Below, in pieces: positions 29,214 to 39,426 of a stretch of DNA of 64,000 nt. Source of the DNA: Listeria rocourtiae FSL F6-920 (GTDB lineage Bacteria > Bacillota > Bacilli > Lactobacillales > Listeriaceae). The stretch spans positions 1 through 64,000 of the forward strand of contig NZ_AODK01000032.1 in the NCBI RefSeq assembly GCF_000525975.1. Reading direction: 5' to 3'. The notes beneath the pieces were generated by a model. That model ran no database searches, was not told where the DNA came from, and saw only the letters and a program-made list of their open reading frames with translations. Each line of letters begins with the position of its first letter. Within the stretch, counting starts at the first letter, position 1. The position numbers and the translations under genes are program-made.

Positions 29214-30266
29214 TTATTCTCCTCCTTTAACTCGTTTTTTTACTTCATTTGTGAATGCAGTAGTTGATGTACTCCCGCCAAGGTCCCTCGTTAAGAAACC
29301 CGCTTCCATAGTTTTTGCTGCGGCTTTGTCTAAATAATCTGCGGCTTCGAAAAGCTGGAAAGAATGGCGTAGCATCATGGATATAGATGAAATCATTGAC
29401 ATTGGATTTGCGATATTTTGACCTGCAATGTCTGGTGCGGAGCCATGAATCGGTTCATATAGTGATGGACCTGTCTCTGGGTGGCTTGCGGATGGAAGCA
29501 TGCCAAGTGAACCTGTAATAACAGATGCTTCGTCACTCAAAATATCACCAAACATATTTTCTGTTACGATAACATCAAAAGTGGTAGGACGTTGGATGAG
29601 AATCATAGCTGCTGCATCTACATATAGATGTTCTAATGTAACTTCTGGATAGCGTGTTGCTACACGTTCTACGACTTGGCGCCATAGCTTACTCGATGCT
29701 AGAACATTAGCTTTGTCTACGGATGTGACTTTGTTGTGGCGTGTTTTTGCGAGCTCAAAAGCTTGTACTACGATACGTTCTATTTCTAGTGCGGTATAGG
29801 TTAGCGTGTCTACTGCACTTTTTTCATCCCAGTGTTTTGGTTCACCGAAATAGATGCCACCAGTCAGTTCGCGCACCACGACAAAGTCTGTCCCTTCTAC
29901 TATTTCCTTTTTTAAAGGGGAGAGGTGTGCAATCGTGTTTGGAACTTGAATCGGACGAATATTGGCGAACAACCCAAGCGCTTTACGCAGTGCTAGCAAA
30001 CCTTGCTCCGGACGCTTTGGCGCGTTATCCCATCTAGGTCCACCAATCGCGCCGAGCAAAATAGCATCTGCCCTTTGACAGGCAACGAGTGTAGCGTCCG
30101 GAAGTGGTTCGGATACAGCATCAATACCAGCACCACCAAACGGATGTGTTTCAACGTTAAAGTCTAGTTGGAATTTTTCGGCGAGCGTTGCTAGAATCTC
30201 TAAACCGCTCGCCATGATTTCTGGTCCAATCCCGTCGCCAGGAAGAGCCGTAATAGAATAGGTCAC
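29214..30266 (-). CDS. leuB: 3-isopropylmalate dehydrogenase
   Basis: LeuB oxidises and decarboxylates 3-isopropylmalate with NAD. The protein (350 residues) has the [12 protein letters not shown] start, [12 protein letters not shown] around the catalytic region, [13 protein letters not shown] with the active-site lysine, and the NAD-binding [20 protein letters not shown]. It overlaps leuA by four bases and leads into leuC after two. Confidence 0.95.
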   Translation of the reverse strand: MTYSITALPGDGIGPEIMASGLEILATLAEKFQLDFNVETHPFGGAGIDAVSEPLPDATLVACQRADAILLGAIGGPRWDNAPKRPEQGLLALRKALGLFANIRPIQVPNTIAHLSPLKKEIVEGTDFVVVRELTGGIYFGEPKHWDEKSAVDTLTYTALEIERIVVQAFELAKTRHNKVTSVDKANVLASSKLWRQVVERVATRYPEVTLEHLYVDAAAMILIQRPTTFDVIVTENMFGDILSDEASVITGSLGMLPSASHPETGPSLYEPIHGSAPDIAGQNIANPMSMISSISMMLRHSFQLFEAADYLDKAAAKTMEAGFLTRDLGGSTSTTAFTNEVKKRVKGGE

Positions 30267-31804
30267 TTGACTGGAACCTCCTCATTTGTTTGTTGTTTTG
30301 CTTCGGCTGCTTTGGCGCTGGCATGAAGGTAAGATTTGGCAGAGGCGGTGAGAACATCGTTGTCAATGCCAATCCCGTGATACGTTGTGCCATCCTTATC
30401 CTTGACAATAACGTGAACCTCAGCTTGCGCATCGTGTCCCGCAGTAATTGCTTGGATACGATAATCTGTGAGCTCGACATTTTGCTCCATCAAACGGTTG
30501 ATTGTATTATAAATTGCTTCAATACTACCTGCGCCAGTTGCGGCATCTTCCAAAACAGAGCCATCTTCTGCATGGATTCGGACAATTGCGCCCTGCACGC
30601 CACCCGTCACATACTGCACTTGTAAATGATTTAATTCATAATCATCGGCTTTTTCGGATGCTTGGCCAAGAATCAATGCATGCAAATCGTCTTCCGTTAC
30701 ATCTTTTTTCACGTCCGCTAAGTGTTTGAACCGTTTGAAAGCATCGTTCTTCTCTTCATCGGTCATCGTATAGCCAAGCTCTTCCATACGCGTTACAAAA
30801 GCATGGCGACCAGATAGTTTGCCGAGTGGTAGCGAATTTTTTTCAACTCCAACCAAGGCAGGCGTGATAATCTCATATGTTGTTGGTTCTTTCAAAACGC
30901 CATCTTGGTGAATACCAGATTCATGCGCGTAAGCATTACCACCGATAATAGCTTTATTACGCGGAACAGGCATACCAGAAAGGCGACTGATTAGATCACT
31001 CGTTTTTTTCGTTTGATTTAAAATAATCCCGGATTCCGATTTGTAGTAATCATTGCGAATATGCAGTGCCACAGCAACTTCCTCAAGCGCCGTATTACCA
31101 GCACGTTCGCCAATCCCATTTATTGTTCCTTCGACCCGTCGCGCACCGTTCTCAATCGCAGCAAGCGCGTTCGCAACAGACATTCCAAGATCATCATGAC
31201 AGTGTGTAGAAAAAATCACCTCATCAAAACGGGGAATATTTTCACGCAAGTAGTGAAAGAGAGCTCCAAATTCTGTCGGGTTTGTAAAGCCCACTGTATC
31301 GGGAATATTAATCACCGTAGCCCCAGCATCAATGGCGGTTTGAACAGCCTCAACCAGAAAAGCTGGATCTGTTCGTGTTGCATCCTCAGGAGAGAACTGC
31401 ACGATTGGAAAAAGTTTGCGAGCATGTGCAACATGGTGTTTAATTGATGCCAAAACTTCAGATCTGCTCATGTTTAATTTATGCTTCATATGTACATCAC
31501 TTGTAGCAAGAAAAACGTGAACTTGAGCATTTGCTGCATTGCGTAGCGCTTCGTACGCACGGTCGATATCACGTTCTACAGAGCGTGCCAAACCGCAGAC
31601 AGTAGCTGTTTTAATCACGCTTGCAATTTCTTTTACGGAATGAAAATCACCATCAGATGCAATTGGAAATCCAGCTTCAATTACATCAATTCCATAAGTC
31701 TCAAGCTGGCGCGCAATCTGAATTTTCTCTTGCTGATTAAAATTGACGCCCGGCGTTTGTTCGCCGTCACGTAGCGTAGTATCAAAAAATTGAATATAAG
31801 CCAT
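30263..31804 (-). CDS. leuA: 2-isopropylmalate synthase
   Basis: LeuA condenses acetyl-CoA with 2-oxoisovalerate, the first committed step to leucine. The protein (513 residues) has the catalytic barrel with [20 protein letters not shown], the metal-binding [16 protein letters not shown] and [13 protein letters not shown], and the C-terminal allosteric domain from about residue 390, the leucine feedback site in this family. The start follows AGGTG. It is separated from ilvC by 178 bases holding a palindromic repeat (31831-31949). Confidence 0.95.
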   Translation of the reverse strand: MAYIQFFDTTLRDGEQTPGVNFNQQEKIQIARQLETYGIDVIEAGFPIASDGDFHSVKEIASVIKTATVCGLARSVERDIDRAYEALRNAANAQVHVFLATSDVHMKHKLNMSRSEVLASIKHHVAHARKLFPIVQFSPEDATRTDPAFLVEAVQTAIDAGATVINIPDTVGFTNPTEFGALFHYLRENIPRFDEVIFSTHCHDDLGMSVANALAAIENGARRVEGTINGIGERAGNTALEEVAVALHIRNDYYKSESGIILNQTKKTSDLISRLSGMPVPRNKAIIGGNAYAHESGIHQDGVLKEPTTYEIITPALVGVEKNSLPLGKLSGRHAFVTRMEELGYTMTDEEKNDAFKRFKHLADVKKDVTEDDLHALILGQASEKADDYELNHLQVQYVTGGVQGAIVRIHAEDGSVLEDAATGAGSIEAIYNTINRLMEQNVELTDYRIQAITAGHDAQAEVHVIVKDKDGTTYHGIGIDNDVLTASAKSYLHASAKAAEAKQQTNEEVPVK

Positions 31805-31830
31805 ATTTTCACCTCATAAGAAAAGGGGGC

Positions 31831-31949
31831 AGCGTATCGACAAACACTCATTTTCGTCGTTAAAGTCTGCGCGCTGGTGCTTATGTACAAATCGTACATT
31901 CCGCTCTAGTGCTCGACTTTGCTAGAATCTAAGCATTTGTCGAAACGCT
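31831..31949. repeat. 119-bp palindromic repeat, copy A (between ilvC and leuA)
   Basis: The ends are imperfect inverted repeats: AGCGTATCGACAAACACT (31831-31848) and AGCATTTGTCGAAACGCT (31932-31949). The inside holds further self-complementary parts, including TGTACAAATCGTACA at the tip, so the element can fold as one long hairpin. In reverse orientation it aligns along its whole length with the copy at 44843-44961, with the same length of 119 bp. It lies within the ilv-leu transcript. Confidence 0.85.
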
Positions 31950-31982
31950 GCAAATTTCCTAATCACCCAATTCTCTTCCTAA

Positions 31983-32996
<1,014 letters not shown>

Positions 32997-33044
32997 TTAT
33001 CTTTATATATTTCTCAGAAAAAGGTTTTCTGGGATTCAAAATGA

Positions 33045-33527
33045 TTATTTAGCGCTACGAGTGAAGCCAGTAACGCCGGTTCGAGCCATTTGCTGAATGC
33101 CATATGGACGAATACTGTCAACAAAGGCGCCAACTTTTTCACTCGTTCCTGCGACCTGCACAACAAGACTCGTTTTACCCACGTCGATAATCGTTGCACG
33201 AAATGGCTCAATTATTGAATTAATCTCAGCACGAGTCGTAGCGGGGGCGTTGACTTTAATTAAAGCTAGCTCACGCTCCATATGAGGATCGTCGGTGATA
33301 TCACTCACTTTTAACACATCGATTTGTTTGTTTAACTGCTTCGTCACTTGTTCAATTTCATAGAGTGAATCAACATGAACGACGATAGTAATGCGGGAAA
33401 TATTAGGTGTTTCCGTCCAACCAACAGAGATACTATCAATGTTGTACTGACGGCGAGAAATAACACCTGTAATTCGATTGAGCACACCGCTTGAGTTATT
33501 AACAGTCGCTGTAATGATACGTCGCAT
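33045..33527 (-). CDS. ilvN: Acetolactate synthase small (regulatory) subunit
   Basis: The regulatory subunit stimulates IlvB and gives valine feedback. The protein (160 residues) has an N-terminal ACT domain (RIITATVNNSSGVLNRITGV) and the usual C-terminal domain (PFRATIIDVGKTSLVVQVAG). Its ATG follows the ilvB stop directly, so the subunits are translated in sequence. The length is typical. Confidence 0.94.
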   Translation of the reverse strand: MRRIITATVNNSSGVLNRITGVISRRQYNIDSISVGWTETPNISRITIVVHVDSLYEIEQVTKQLNKQIDVLKVSDITDDPHMERELALIKVNAPATTRAEINSIIEPFRATIIDVGKTSLVVQVAGTSEKVGAFVDSIRPYGIQQMARTGVTGFTRSAK

Positions 33528-35231
33528 TTATTCCACTCCTTCCATTTGATGATTCGCTTTGCCTGGTGGGATCATTGGTAATACTAACTCATTTGGCGAC
33601 ACGACACATTCAATAACAATTGGTCCAGGATGGGCAAATGCTGCTTTTAAATCCTCAGCCAACGTTAACGGATCTTCCAAACGAACAGCTTTCACTCCAT
33701 AAGCTTCCGAAAGCTTTACGAAATCAGGCTGACTTTGGAAAATTGAGTGGGAAAATCGTTCATTATGAAATTTCTCTTGCCACTGCCGAACCATTCCGAG
33801 CGACCCGTTATTGAGAATAACCGTTTTCAAATTAATATGGTAATCATTCAAAATAGCAAGCTCCTGATTCGTCATTTGGAAACCACCGTCACCAACAAAA
33901 GCAACAACTGTTTGTTCAGGGTAGGCGAGTTGTGCGCCAATTGCTGCTGGAAAACCAAAGCCCATCGTGCCAAGTCCACCACTAGTTATAATTTGGTGAT
34001 CATGGCTGAATGGATAAAATTGCGCGACCCACATTTGGTGTTGCCCAACATCTGTCGAAACAAGTGCTTTCCCTTCCGTAATCTCACCGATAATCTCGAT
34101 GACTTTTTGTGGCTTGATTTCCGCTTTTGAATCTCGGTTATATGTGAAAGGGTGACGTTCTTTGCGTGTCATATTCAGCTTATACCAATGCGTTTTGTCA
34201 GCTTCTTCAGTTATGTTCATCTCGAGCAATTGTGTTAGCGTCTCCTTAATATCGGCAACAATCGGAATTTTTGTTGTTAAAACTTTTCCAATTTCAGCTG
34301 GATCGATATCGATGTGCGCAATGACAGCGTGCTTTGCGAATTCTTTTGGAGATCCAACCATCCGATCATCAAAACGTGATCCAAAATTAATAAGTAAATC
34401 AGGATCTGTTAGCGCCATATTGGCTGCGTAAGAACCATGCATCCCGCCCATTCCAAGAAACAGGGGATGATCTTGTGGGAAACTACCAAGTCCGAGCAAC
34501 GTATTTACAACAGGGATTTGGTAACGCTCTGCAAAATCGAGGAGTTCAGCTGTTGCACGTGAATGATTCACACCAGCACCAGCTAAAATGACTGGTTTGC
34601 TAGATATGGCCAAAGCTTGCATCAATTTTTCCAGTTGCATCCCATTCGGCTTTACAGTTGGCTGATATCCAGGTAAATGGATTTTATCATCATTGACCTT
34701 ATCTGTTGTCGCAATCGACATATCTTTTGGCAAATCAATCACGACGGGTCCTTGACGGCCTGTTGTGGCAATATGGAAAGCTTCTTTAATGATTTTCGGA
34801 ATATCCTTAACATCACGCACTTGATAATTATATTTCGTAATCGGGATTGTTAAGCCAATCATATCTGCCTCTTGAAATGCATCTTTTCCAATACCGGGCG
34901 TAGCAACTTGACCAGTAAAAACAACCATTGGAATCGAATCGCTCATCGCATCCGCAATTCCCGTTAAAGCATTTGTTGCACCAGGTCCACTTGTTACAAC
35001 GACCACGCCAGCTTTACCAGTCACGCGTGCATAACCTTCTGCAGCATGTACAGCACCTTGTTCATGACGCGTTAAAATATGAGGAATATTGCAGTCATAA
35101 AATGCATCATAAAGCGGCAAAACAGCACCACCAGGATAGCCAAAAATTATCTCGACATCCTGTTCATTCAAAGCATCAATTAAAAGCTCGGCACCACTTT
35201 TTGTTGTCGTCTCTTTCTCTACTTTGATCAT
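33528..35231 (-). CDS. ilvB: Acetolactate synthase large subunit
   Basis: The catalytic subunit condenses two pyruvates, or pyruvate and 2-oxobutanoate, using thiamine diphosphate. The catalytic glutamate is in RHEQGAVHAAEGYAR, and the cofactor motif runs from GDGGFQMTNQELAIL to NNGSLGMVRQWQ. I start at ATG 35231 (567 residues), after GGAGAGG; a GTG three codons earlier sits in that site. The gene is intact and second in the operon. Confidence 0.95.
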   Translation of the reverse strand: MIKVEKETTTKSGAELLIDALNEQDVEIIFGYPGGAVLPLYDAFYDCNIPHILTRHEQGAVHAAEGYARVTGKAGVVVVTSGPGATNALTGIADAMSDSIPMVVFTGQVATPGIGKDAFQEADMIGLTIPITKYNYQVRDVKDIPKIIKEAFHIATTGRQGPVVIDLPKDMSIATTDKVNDDKIHLPGYQPTVKPNGMQLEKLMQALAISSKPVILAGAGVNHSRATAELLDFAERYQIPVVNTLLGLGSFPQDHPLFLGMGGMHGSYAANMALTDPDLLINFGSRFDDRMVGSPKEFAKHAVIAHIDIDPAEIGKVLTTKIPIVADIKETLTQLLEMNITEEADKTHWYKLNMTRKERHPFTYNRDSKAEIKPQKVIEIIGEITEGKALVSTDVGQHQMWVAQFYPFSHDHQIITSGGLGTMGFGFPAAIGAQLAYPEQTVVAFVGDGGFQMTNQELAILNDYHINLKTVILNNGSLGMVRQWQEKFHNERFSHSIFQSQPDFVKLSEAYGVKAVRLEDPLTLAEDLKAAFAHPGPIVIECVVSPNELVLPMIPPGKANHQMEGVE

Positions 35232-35249
35232 TTTTATCACCTCTCCTTA

Positions 35250-36941
35250 TCACTCTAAGAAATCATCTGGAAGTTGTAGTACGCCACCAGTGTGAGCAGA
35301 AGTCACGAGTGCAGCATAACGAGCCAGATAGCCTTTTTTAATTTTAGGGACAAACTTAGGAATACCAGCGCGTCGTTTCTCTAAAACTTCTGGCGAAACA
35401 TCAACATTCAACGTCCGATTTGGCAAATCAATTACAATCGTATCACCATCTTCAATGAGTGCAATGGGTCCACCAGAAGCTGCTTCCGGAGAAATATGGC
35501 CAATTGCAATCCCACGAGTCGCACCAGAGAAGCGCCCGTCTGTGATGAGTGCGACATCTTTTCCAAGCCCGCGTCCAACAATGGAAGAAGTTGGGGCAAG
35601 CATTTCCGGCATTCCTGGGCCACCACGAGGTCCTTCATAACGAATCACGACTACATGACCCTCGCGAACTGTATGATTGTCAATCGCCTCTACAGCAGCA
35701 TCATGTGAATCAAAACAAATCGCTTTGCCGGTAAATACAGATACTGATGGATCTACGCCGCCAACCTTGATTGCAGAGCCTTTTGGCGCAATATTTCCGA
35801 AGAGGATAGAGAGGCCGCCCGTTTTCGTATATGGGTCTTCCTTAGGATGAATCACGTCAGTATTGTTAATTTTGGCATTTTCTACATTTTCACGAATCGT
35901 TTTACCAGTCACGGTAATCCGATCGGGATGAATTGCGTTTTCCAAATCTACAAGCTCTTTCATAATTGCAGGTACACCACCGGCTTCGTGGACATCGTGC
36001 ATGGAATAAGCGGAAGATGGTGCAATTTTGGAAAGGTAAGGAACACGACTAGCGATTTCATTAATGCGCTCCAAATCATAATCAATCTCTGCTTCATTTG
36101 CTAAAGCTAGCACATGAAGTACGGTATTTGTCGAACCCCCCATCGCCATATCTAGCGCAAAAGCATCATCAATCGCATCACGCGTAATAATATCGCGTGG
36201 ACGGATATCTTTTTTAACAAGATCCATTAAGTGGAACGCTGATTCACGAATCAATTCGCGGCGAGCGTCCGATACAGCAAGCGTTGTCCCGTTAAACGGA
36301 ACCGCCATACCGAGTACTTCCATCAAACAATTCATCGAGTTTGCTGTAAACATACCAGCACATGAGCCACACGTTGGACAAGCATTAGCTTCCATATCTA
36401 AAAATTCTTCTTGGCTCATGCTACCTTCTTTAAAAGCGCCGACAGCTTCGAAAACCGAAGAAAGGGTTAGAGCTTTTCCAGTAGCAGAAAGACCAGCCTT
36501 CATTGGGCCACCGGAGCAGAAGATAGCCGGCACGTTTGTACGTACAGAGGCAAGTAACATGCCGGGCGTAATTTTGTCACAGTTTGGAATGTACATAACA
36601 CCATCAAACCAGTGGGCGTTTATTACGGTTTCCGCAGCATCTGCAATAACTTCACGACTTGGAAGCGAATAACGCATCCCGATATGGCCCATTGCAATGC
36701 CATCATCTACACCAATCGTATTAAATTCAAAGGGGATACCGCCAGCTTCACGAATGGCTTCTTTTGCAATATCCGCAAGCTCACGCAAATGCACATGACC
36801 TGGAACGATATCGATATAAGAATTACAAATGGCTATAAATGGCTTATCCATATCACCTGGACTTTTGATTTGACCGGTTGCGTGTAGAAGGCTCCTAGCT
36901 GGAGCTTGTTCAACACCTTTTTTTATTTTATCACTACGCAT
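35250..36941 (-). CDS. ilvD: Dihydroxy-acid dehydratase
   Basis: IlvD dehydrates dihydroxy acids to the 2-oxo acids of valine and isoleucine. The protein (563 residues) begins [20 protein letters not shown] and has the iron-sulfur cysteines in [31 protein letters not shown], plus the C-terminal [10 protein letters not shown]. The start at 36941 is chosen for its spacing to GGGG; an ATG two codons upstream and a longer frame to 37004 lack a proper site. It is first in the operon and is preceded by the attenuator leader. Confidence 0.95.
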   Translation of the reverse strand: MRSDKIKKGVEQAPARSLLHATGQIKSPGDMDKPFIAICNSYIDIVPGHVHLRELADIAKEAIREAGGIPFEFNTIGVDDGIAMGHIGMRYSLPSREVIADAAETVINAHWFDGVMYIPNCDKITPGMLLASVRTNVPAIFCSGGPMKAGLSATGKALTLSSVFEAVGAFKEGSMSQEEFLDMEANACPTCGSCAGMFTANSMNCLMEVLGMAVPFNGTTLAVSDARRELIRESAFHLMDLVKKDIRPRDIITRDAIDDAFALDMAMGGSTNTVLHVLALANEAEIDYDLERINEIASRVPYLSKIAPSSAYSMHDVHEAGGVPAIMKELVDLENAIHPDRITVTGKTIRENVENAKINNTDVIHPKEDPYTKTGGLSILFGNIAPKGSAIKVGGVDPSVSVFTGKAICFDSHDAAVEAIDNHTVREGHVVVIRYEGPRGGPGMPEMLAPTSSIVGRGLGKDVALITDGRFSGATRGIAIGHISPEAASGGPIALIEDGDTIVIDLPNRTLNVDVSPEVLEKRRAGIPKFVPKIKKGYLARYAALVTSAHTGGVLQLPDDFLE

Positions 36942-37053
36942 GAGCATATTCCCCGTTTCTTTATTATAATTGTTGGTCGAAGCTGAATTTTTAGAATATA
37001 TCAATTAGCATGACCTTTTGAAATGAAAAATGACATTGATAAGGTAAATTGGC

Positions 37054-37113
37054 AACAAAAAAGCATCCCATTTTTGAGTTAAAAAATGGGATGCCTAGAT
37101 AAGTATCCCATTT
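37054..37113 (-). promoter_or_regulatory. Attenuator of the ilv-leu operon: terminator and competing antiterminator
   Basis: On the minus strand GCATCCCATTTTT (to 37094) pairs with AAAAATGGGATGC (down to 37063), followed by TTTTTTGTTG: an intrinsic terminator. The same left arm can pair instead with an upstream copy: AAATGGGAT (37113-37105) with ATCCCATTT (37092-37084), a perfect 9-bp antiterminator. The two structures exclude each other. Position and layout match Rli60, the ribosome-mediated attenuator described upstream of ilvD in L. monocytogenes. Confidence 0.85.
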
Positions 37114-37168
37114 AATGATAAACAGGATCTAAACGACTGCTTGTTTTAAACAGTGTTCCAGACCCTTG

Positions 37169-37216
37169 CTAGAGTAATAAAATTGTAATGACGTAATTTC
37201 GGTTTAGTGTTTGCAT
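37169..37216 (-). CDS. Leader peptide rich in Ile, Val and Leu
   Basis: A 15-residue reading frame, MQTLNRNYVITILLL, ends in TAG 55 bases before the antiterminator. GAGGAG lies ten bases upstream of its ATG. The end Val-Ile-Thr-Ile-Leu-Leu-Leu contains all three branched-chain amino acids the operon makes, so shortage of their tRNAs would stall a ribosome at the right place. The frame is too short for ordinary gene finding. An overlapping frame starting at 37223 has no such codons and a worse spacing. Confidence 0.85.
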   Translation of the reverse strand: MQTLNRNYVITILLL

Positions 37217-37325
37217 AAGTCATTAACTCCTCTAAAATCAAATTTATCATCATGAGATACTTTTACAAATTCGTATGTAGCCTTTTGAATCCAAGTAAGT
37301 ATCAATCAATGTAATATTATTATTA

Positions 37326-37353
37326 ATTATAGCTTTTGATAAGGAAATGTCAA
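37326..37353 (-). promoter_or_regulatory. Promoter of the ilv-leu operon
   Basis: On the minus strand TTGACA (37353-37348) and TATAAT (37331-37326) are 16 bases apart. Start of transcription would be near 37319, giving a leader of about 380 bases that contains the leader peptide and attenuator. Confidence 0.85.
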
Positions 37354-37354
37354 C

Positions 37355-37369
37355 TGTTATTTGAAAATT
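37355..37369 (-). promoter_or_regulatory. Possible CodY box upstream of the ilv promoter
   Basis: AATTTTCAAATAACA on the minus strand matches 11 of 15 positions of the CodY consensus AATTTTCWGAAAATT and lies directly next to the -35 element. CodY is known to repress ilv operons in Firmicutes, including Listeria. The match is moderate. Confidence 0.45.
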
Positions 37370-37583
37370 TGTTGCTTTTGGATTTCATTGAAAAAGGGAA
37401 ATACAATGGCAAATAGATTGATATGTAAAGGTGTAAGCGCATACAATTAAAATGAAAAAAGTTTTCAAAAAATTAGTACATGGTGATAATAACAGGTGGT
37501 ATGTTGCAAAAAATTTGCGTAATGAGGGGGAATTTGATAATTTTAGAAGGAAGATATATCGAAACGGAAAGTCAGGTATTGAC

Positions 37584-38117
37584 ATGGGAAAAATAGAAAC
37601 GAAACGATTGTTGTTATTAGAATACAATTTAGACTGGATTAAAGCAACGATTGCAGGCATAGATGAGCTGGAGCGGGTATCGGGCTATGCTGTGTCCAGA
37701 GAATGGCCTGGAATCGATTTCTTTTTTTACCTACCGTATATATTAGAGAATGTGAAAAAAGAGCCAGAAATGACAAAGTGGACGCATTTAATTGTGTTGA
37801 AAGAGGAGAACAAGGTCATTGGAGAAATAGGCGGACAAGGCAAGCCAGAAGAAACAGGGGAAATTGAGCTAGGATACAGTATCGTGCCAGCTTATCAAAA
37901 TAATGGCTATATAACGGAAGCGCTAGCAGAACTGATAATGTGGCTAAAAGCGCAACCTGAGATTAAGCGGATATTTGCGCGGAGCTTTGAGAATAATCCC
38001 TATTCGATTCAAGCGTTGCGTAAATCAGGTTTTATTTATCAACCTGATCAGGATAAAATAGAGAGCCGTGGCAAGATTGTTTTATGGGAATATCCAATAA
38101 ATAGGGGGAAGTCATGA
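37584..38117 (+). CDS. GNAT family N-acetyltransferase
   Basis: A 177-residue RimJ/RimL-like acetyltransferase. It begins MGKIETKRLLLLEYNLDWIK, has the substrate-side pattern GEIELGYSIVPAYQNNGYIT and the acetyl-CoA loop region around ITEALAELIMWLKAQPEIKR, and ends with RSFENNPYSIQALRKSGFIY. The target is unknown. The frame runs further upstream to 37452, but that part is not family-like. The stop overlaps the next start (ATGA), so it forms an operon with the following gene. The ribosome site for the chosen start is weak, so the start is uncertain. Confidence 0.75.
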   Translation: MGKIETKRLLLLEYNLDWIKATIAGIDELERVSGYAVSREWPGIDFFFYLPYILENVKKEPEMTKWTHLIVLKEENKVIGEIGGQGKPEETGEIELGYSIVPAYQNNGYITEALAELIMWLKAQPEIKRIFARSFENNPYSIQALRKSGFIYQPDQDKIESRGKIVLWEYPINRGKS

Positions 38118-38563
38118 TCATTATACCATCAGGGAAGCCAAAAATTTGGGATCGGCATCAGGGGATAGGACCAGTTCCCGCAAAAGAGGCTTATACTGGA
38201 ACCTTCCATCGGTTATGCAGAGTATATGCGGAAAAATTTGACGGAGAATATTTGATTTTGTCGCCTAAGTACGGTTTTTTAGCCCCTGATTCGATTGTGC
38301 CAGGAACTTATGATGTGAGGTTTACAGCACGTGGTGTAACAGCAAACACGGTTTCAATAGAAGAGTTAACAGAGCAGTGGCAGGCGCTAAACATTAAGCA
38401 GGAACCGATTGTGATGCTAGGTGGAACAAAATTTCGACCACTACTTGAGGATGTGTCGGATAGAAGAAACCAATTTATATTTCCACTCCATGGCACAAGA
38501 GGAATCGGGGAGATGCAAAAGAGGTTGCGCACGGCAATAGACACCGGCGAACCTCTAGGCTAA
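38114..38563 (+). CDS. DUF6884-like protein
   Basis: A 149-residue soluble protein. The pattern IIPSGKPKIWD followed by PAKEAYTGTFHRLCRVYAEK and then EYLILSPKYGFLAPDSIVPG resembles DUF6884 proteins, in which a conserved SPKYG or SAKHG loop follows a beta strand. These are sometimes compared with the YaaA or tRNA-guanine transglycosylase-like folds; the biochemical role is unknown to me. It overlaps the upstream acetyltransferase by four bases and may act with it. The frame is intact. Confidence 0.6.
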   Translation: MIIIPSGKPKIWDRHQGIGPVPAKEAYTGTFHRLCRVYAEKFDGEYLILSPKYGFLAPDSIVPGTYDVRFTARGVTANTVSIEELTEQWQALNIKQEPIVMLGGTKFRPLLEDVSDRRNQFIFPLHGTRGIGEMQKRLRTAIDTGEPLG

Positions 38564-38600
38564 CATGTAAAACTAGACGACCCCTGTTTCGCGATCTTCT

Positions 38601-38741
38601 CTAACCGATAGTAGAAATAATAAGCAAAGCGATACCGATAAGCAAGAACATAACACCCATATCGGTATTTTTGCGTATGAAAAAATAGACTGTTTGTAAT
38701 AAGACAAGAATCGCTAGTGCCAATACAATCGTATGGAGCAT
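38601..38741 (-). CDS. Small two-helix membrane protein (46 residues)
   Basis: A frame of 46 codons, too short for the usual cutoffs. It starts at ATG 38741 after AAAGGAAGTG and reads MLHTIVLALAILVLLQTVYF, a short polar turn IRKNTDMG, then VMFLLIGIALLIISTIG to a TAG. Two hydrophobic stretches (residues 3-21 and 29-46) with a basic turn suggest a hairpin in the membrane. It follows the YueI-like gene by 14 bases on the same strand, so the two share a transcript. No function is known. Confidence 0.7.
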   Translation of the reverse strand: MLHTIVLALAILVLLQTVYFFIRKNTDMGVMFLLIGIALLIISTIG

Positions 38742-38755
38742 TTATGTCACTTCCT

Positions 38756-39193
38756 TTAATCTTGAAAAATAGCTTTGATTTTATCGAGTAATGAGACTTT
38801 TCCTGTTGTGCCTTCTGTGATAATGGGCATTTCATGGAGGTGCGTGTCTTCACGATTTATCTCATGATCTTCTGTCAGAACAAGACCAATAGGCGTATCA
38901 TCATCTTCACGTGCCACAATTGAAAAAGGAATTCGATGTTTTTCTGCTAACATAATATAAGCGCGTAATATTTCATACGAGATAGAACCGTTTAGAAGGA
39001 GTTTTGCCTTTGGGTGATCTTTCATTTCTTGTTCTAATTCTTTCGTGCAAAACTTCTGAAAAACTTCTTGTTTACTCATTTGAATTTCGATTCGCTCTCG
39101 AAAAGTACCGAGGTATTTTTTTCGTTCGGCTGGATTAATTTCTTTTGCGCCATGGATACCACGATCGATATAATCGTCAATGCTTTCTGGCAT
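38756..39193 (-). CDS. YueI family protein (DUF1694)
   Basis: A 145-residue cytoplasmic protein beginning MPESIDDYIDRGIHGAKEIN, with the family-type segment ERKKYLGTFRERIEIQMSKQ and a C-terminal IVAREDDDTPIGLVLTEDHE. It matches the DUF1694/YueI family, which has no established function. I start it at 39193, after AAAAGGAG; 29 extra codons upstream overlap the zwf terminator region. The small membrane protein gene follows it. Confidence 0.75.
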   Translation of the reverse strand: MPESIDDYIDRGIHGAKEINPAERKKYLGTFRERIEIQMSKQEVFQKFCTKELEQEMKDHPKAKLLLNGSISYEILRAYIMLAEKHRIPFSIVAREDDDTPIGLVLTEDHEINREDTHLHEMPIITEGTTGKVSLLDKIKAIFQD

Positions 39194-39278
39194 ATTGATT
39201 CTCCTTTTACTGCGTATTCCCCTTAATTGTAACATGGAATTGTGAAAAAGGGAACAGCAGTAGAGGGCGCTGGATTGC

Positions 39279-39335
39279 AAAAAAAACCTATCTTACTTAC
39301 TTCTGTAACATGCGAAGTAAGTAAAGATAGGTTCT
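39279..39335 (-). terminator. Terminator of zwf
   Basis: AACCTATCTTACTTACTTC pairs almost perfectly with GAAGTAAGTAAAGATAGGTT (to 39332) around a ten-base loop. On the minus strand it is followed by a long T run, so it stops zwf transcription. Confidence 0.88.
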
Positions 39336-39426
39336 TTGTTAGGTAGAAACGGTTAAGCTTCTAATCCTGCAAACATTTTATCTGCCTGCGCCTAAACAGT
39401 CTTTTTTGACCTTTTTGGGCATCTCG

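Noticed and set aside
31805-31982. CRISPR array or insertion sequence as explanation of the repeats
   Set aside because: There is no regular repeat-spacer pattern and no transposase; each repeat is a single 119-bp palindromic unit.
37146-37223. Alternative leader frame starting seven bases earlier than the chosen leader peptide
   Set aside because: Its start codon is only three bases from the ribosome site and it lacks a block of Ile/Val/Leu codons, so it does not fit attenuation.
37452-37583. Upstream extension of the acetyltransferase frame
   Set aside because: The extra 44 residues are basic, not family-like, and the enzyme begins normally at MGKIETKRLLLLE.
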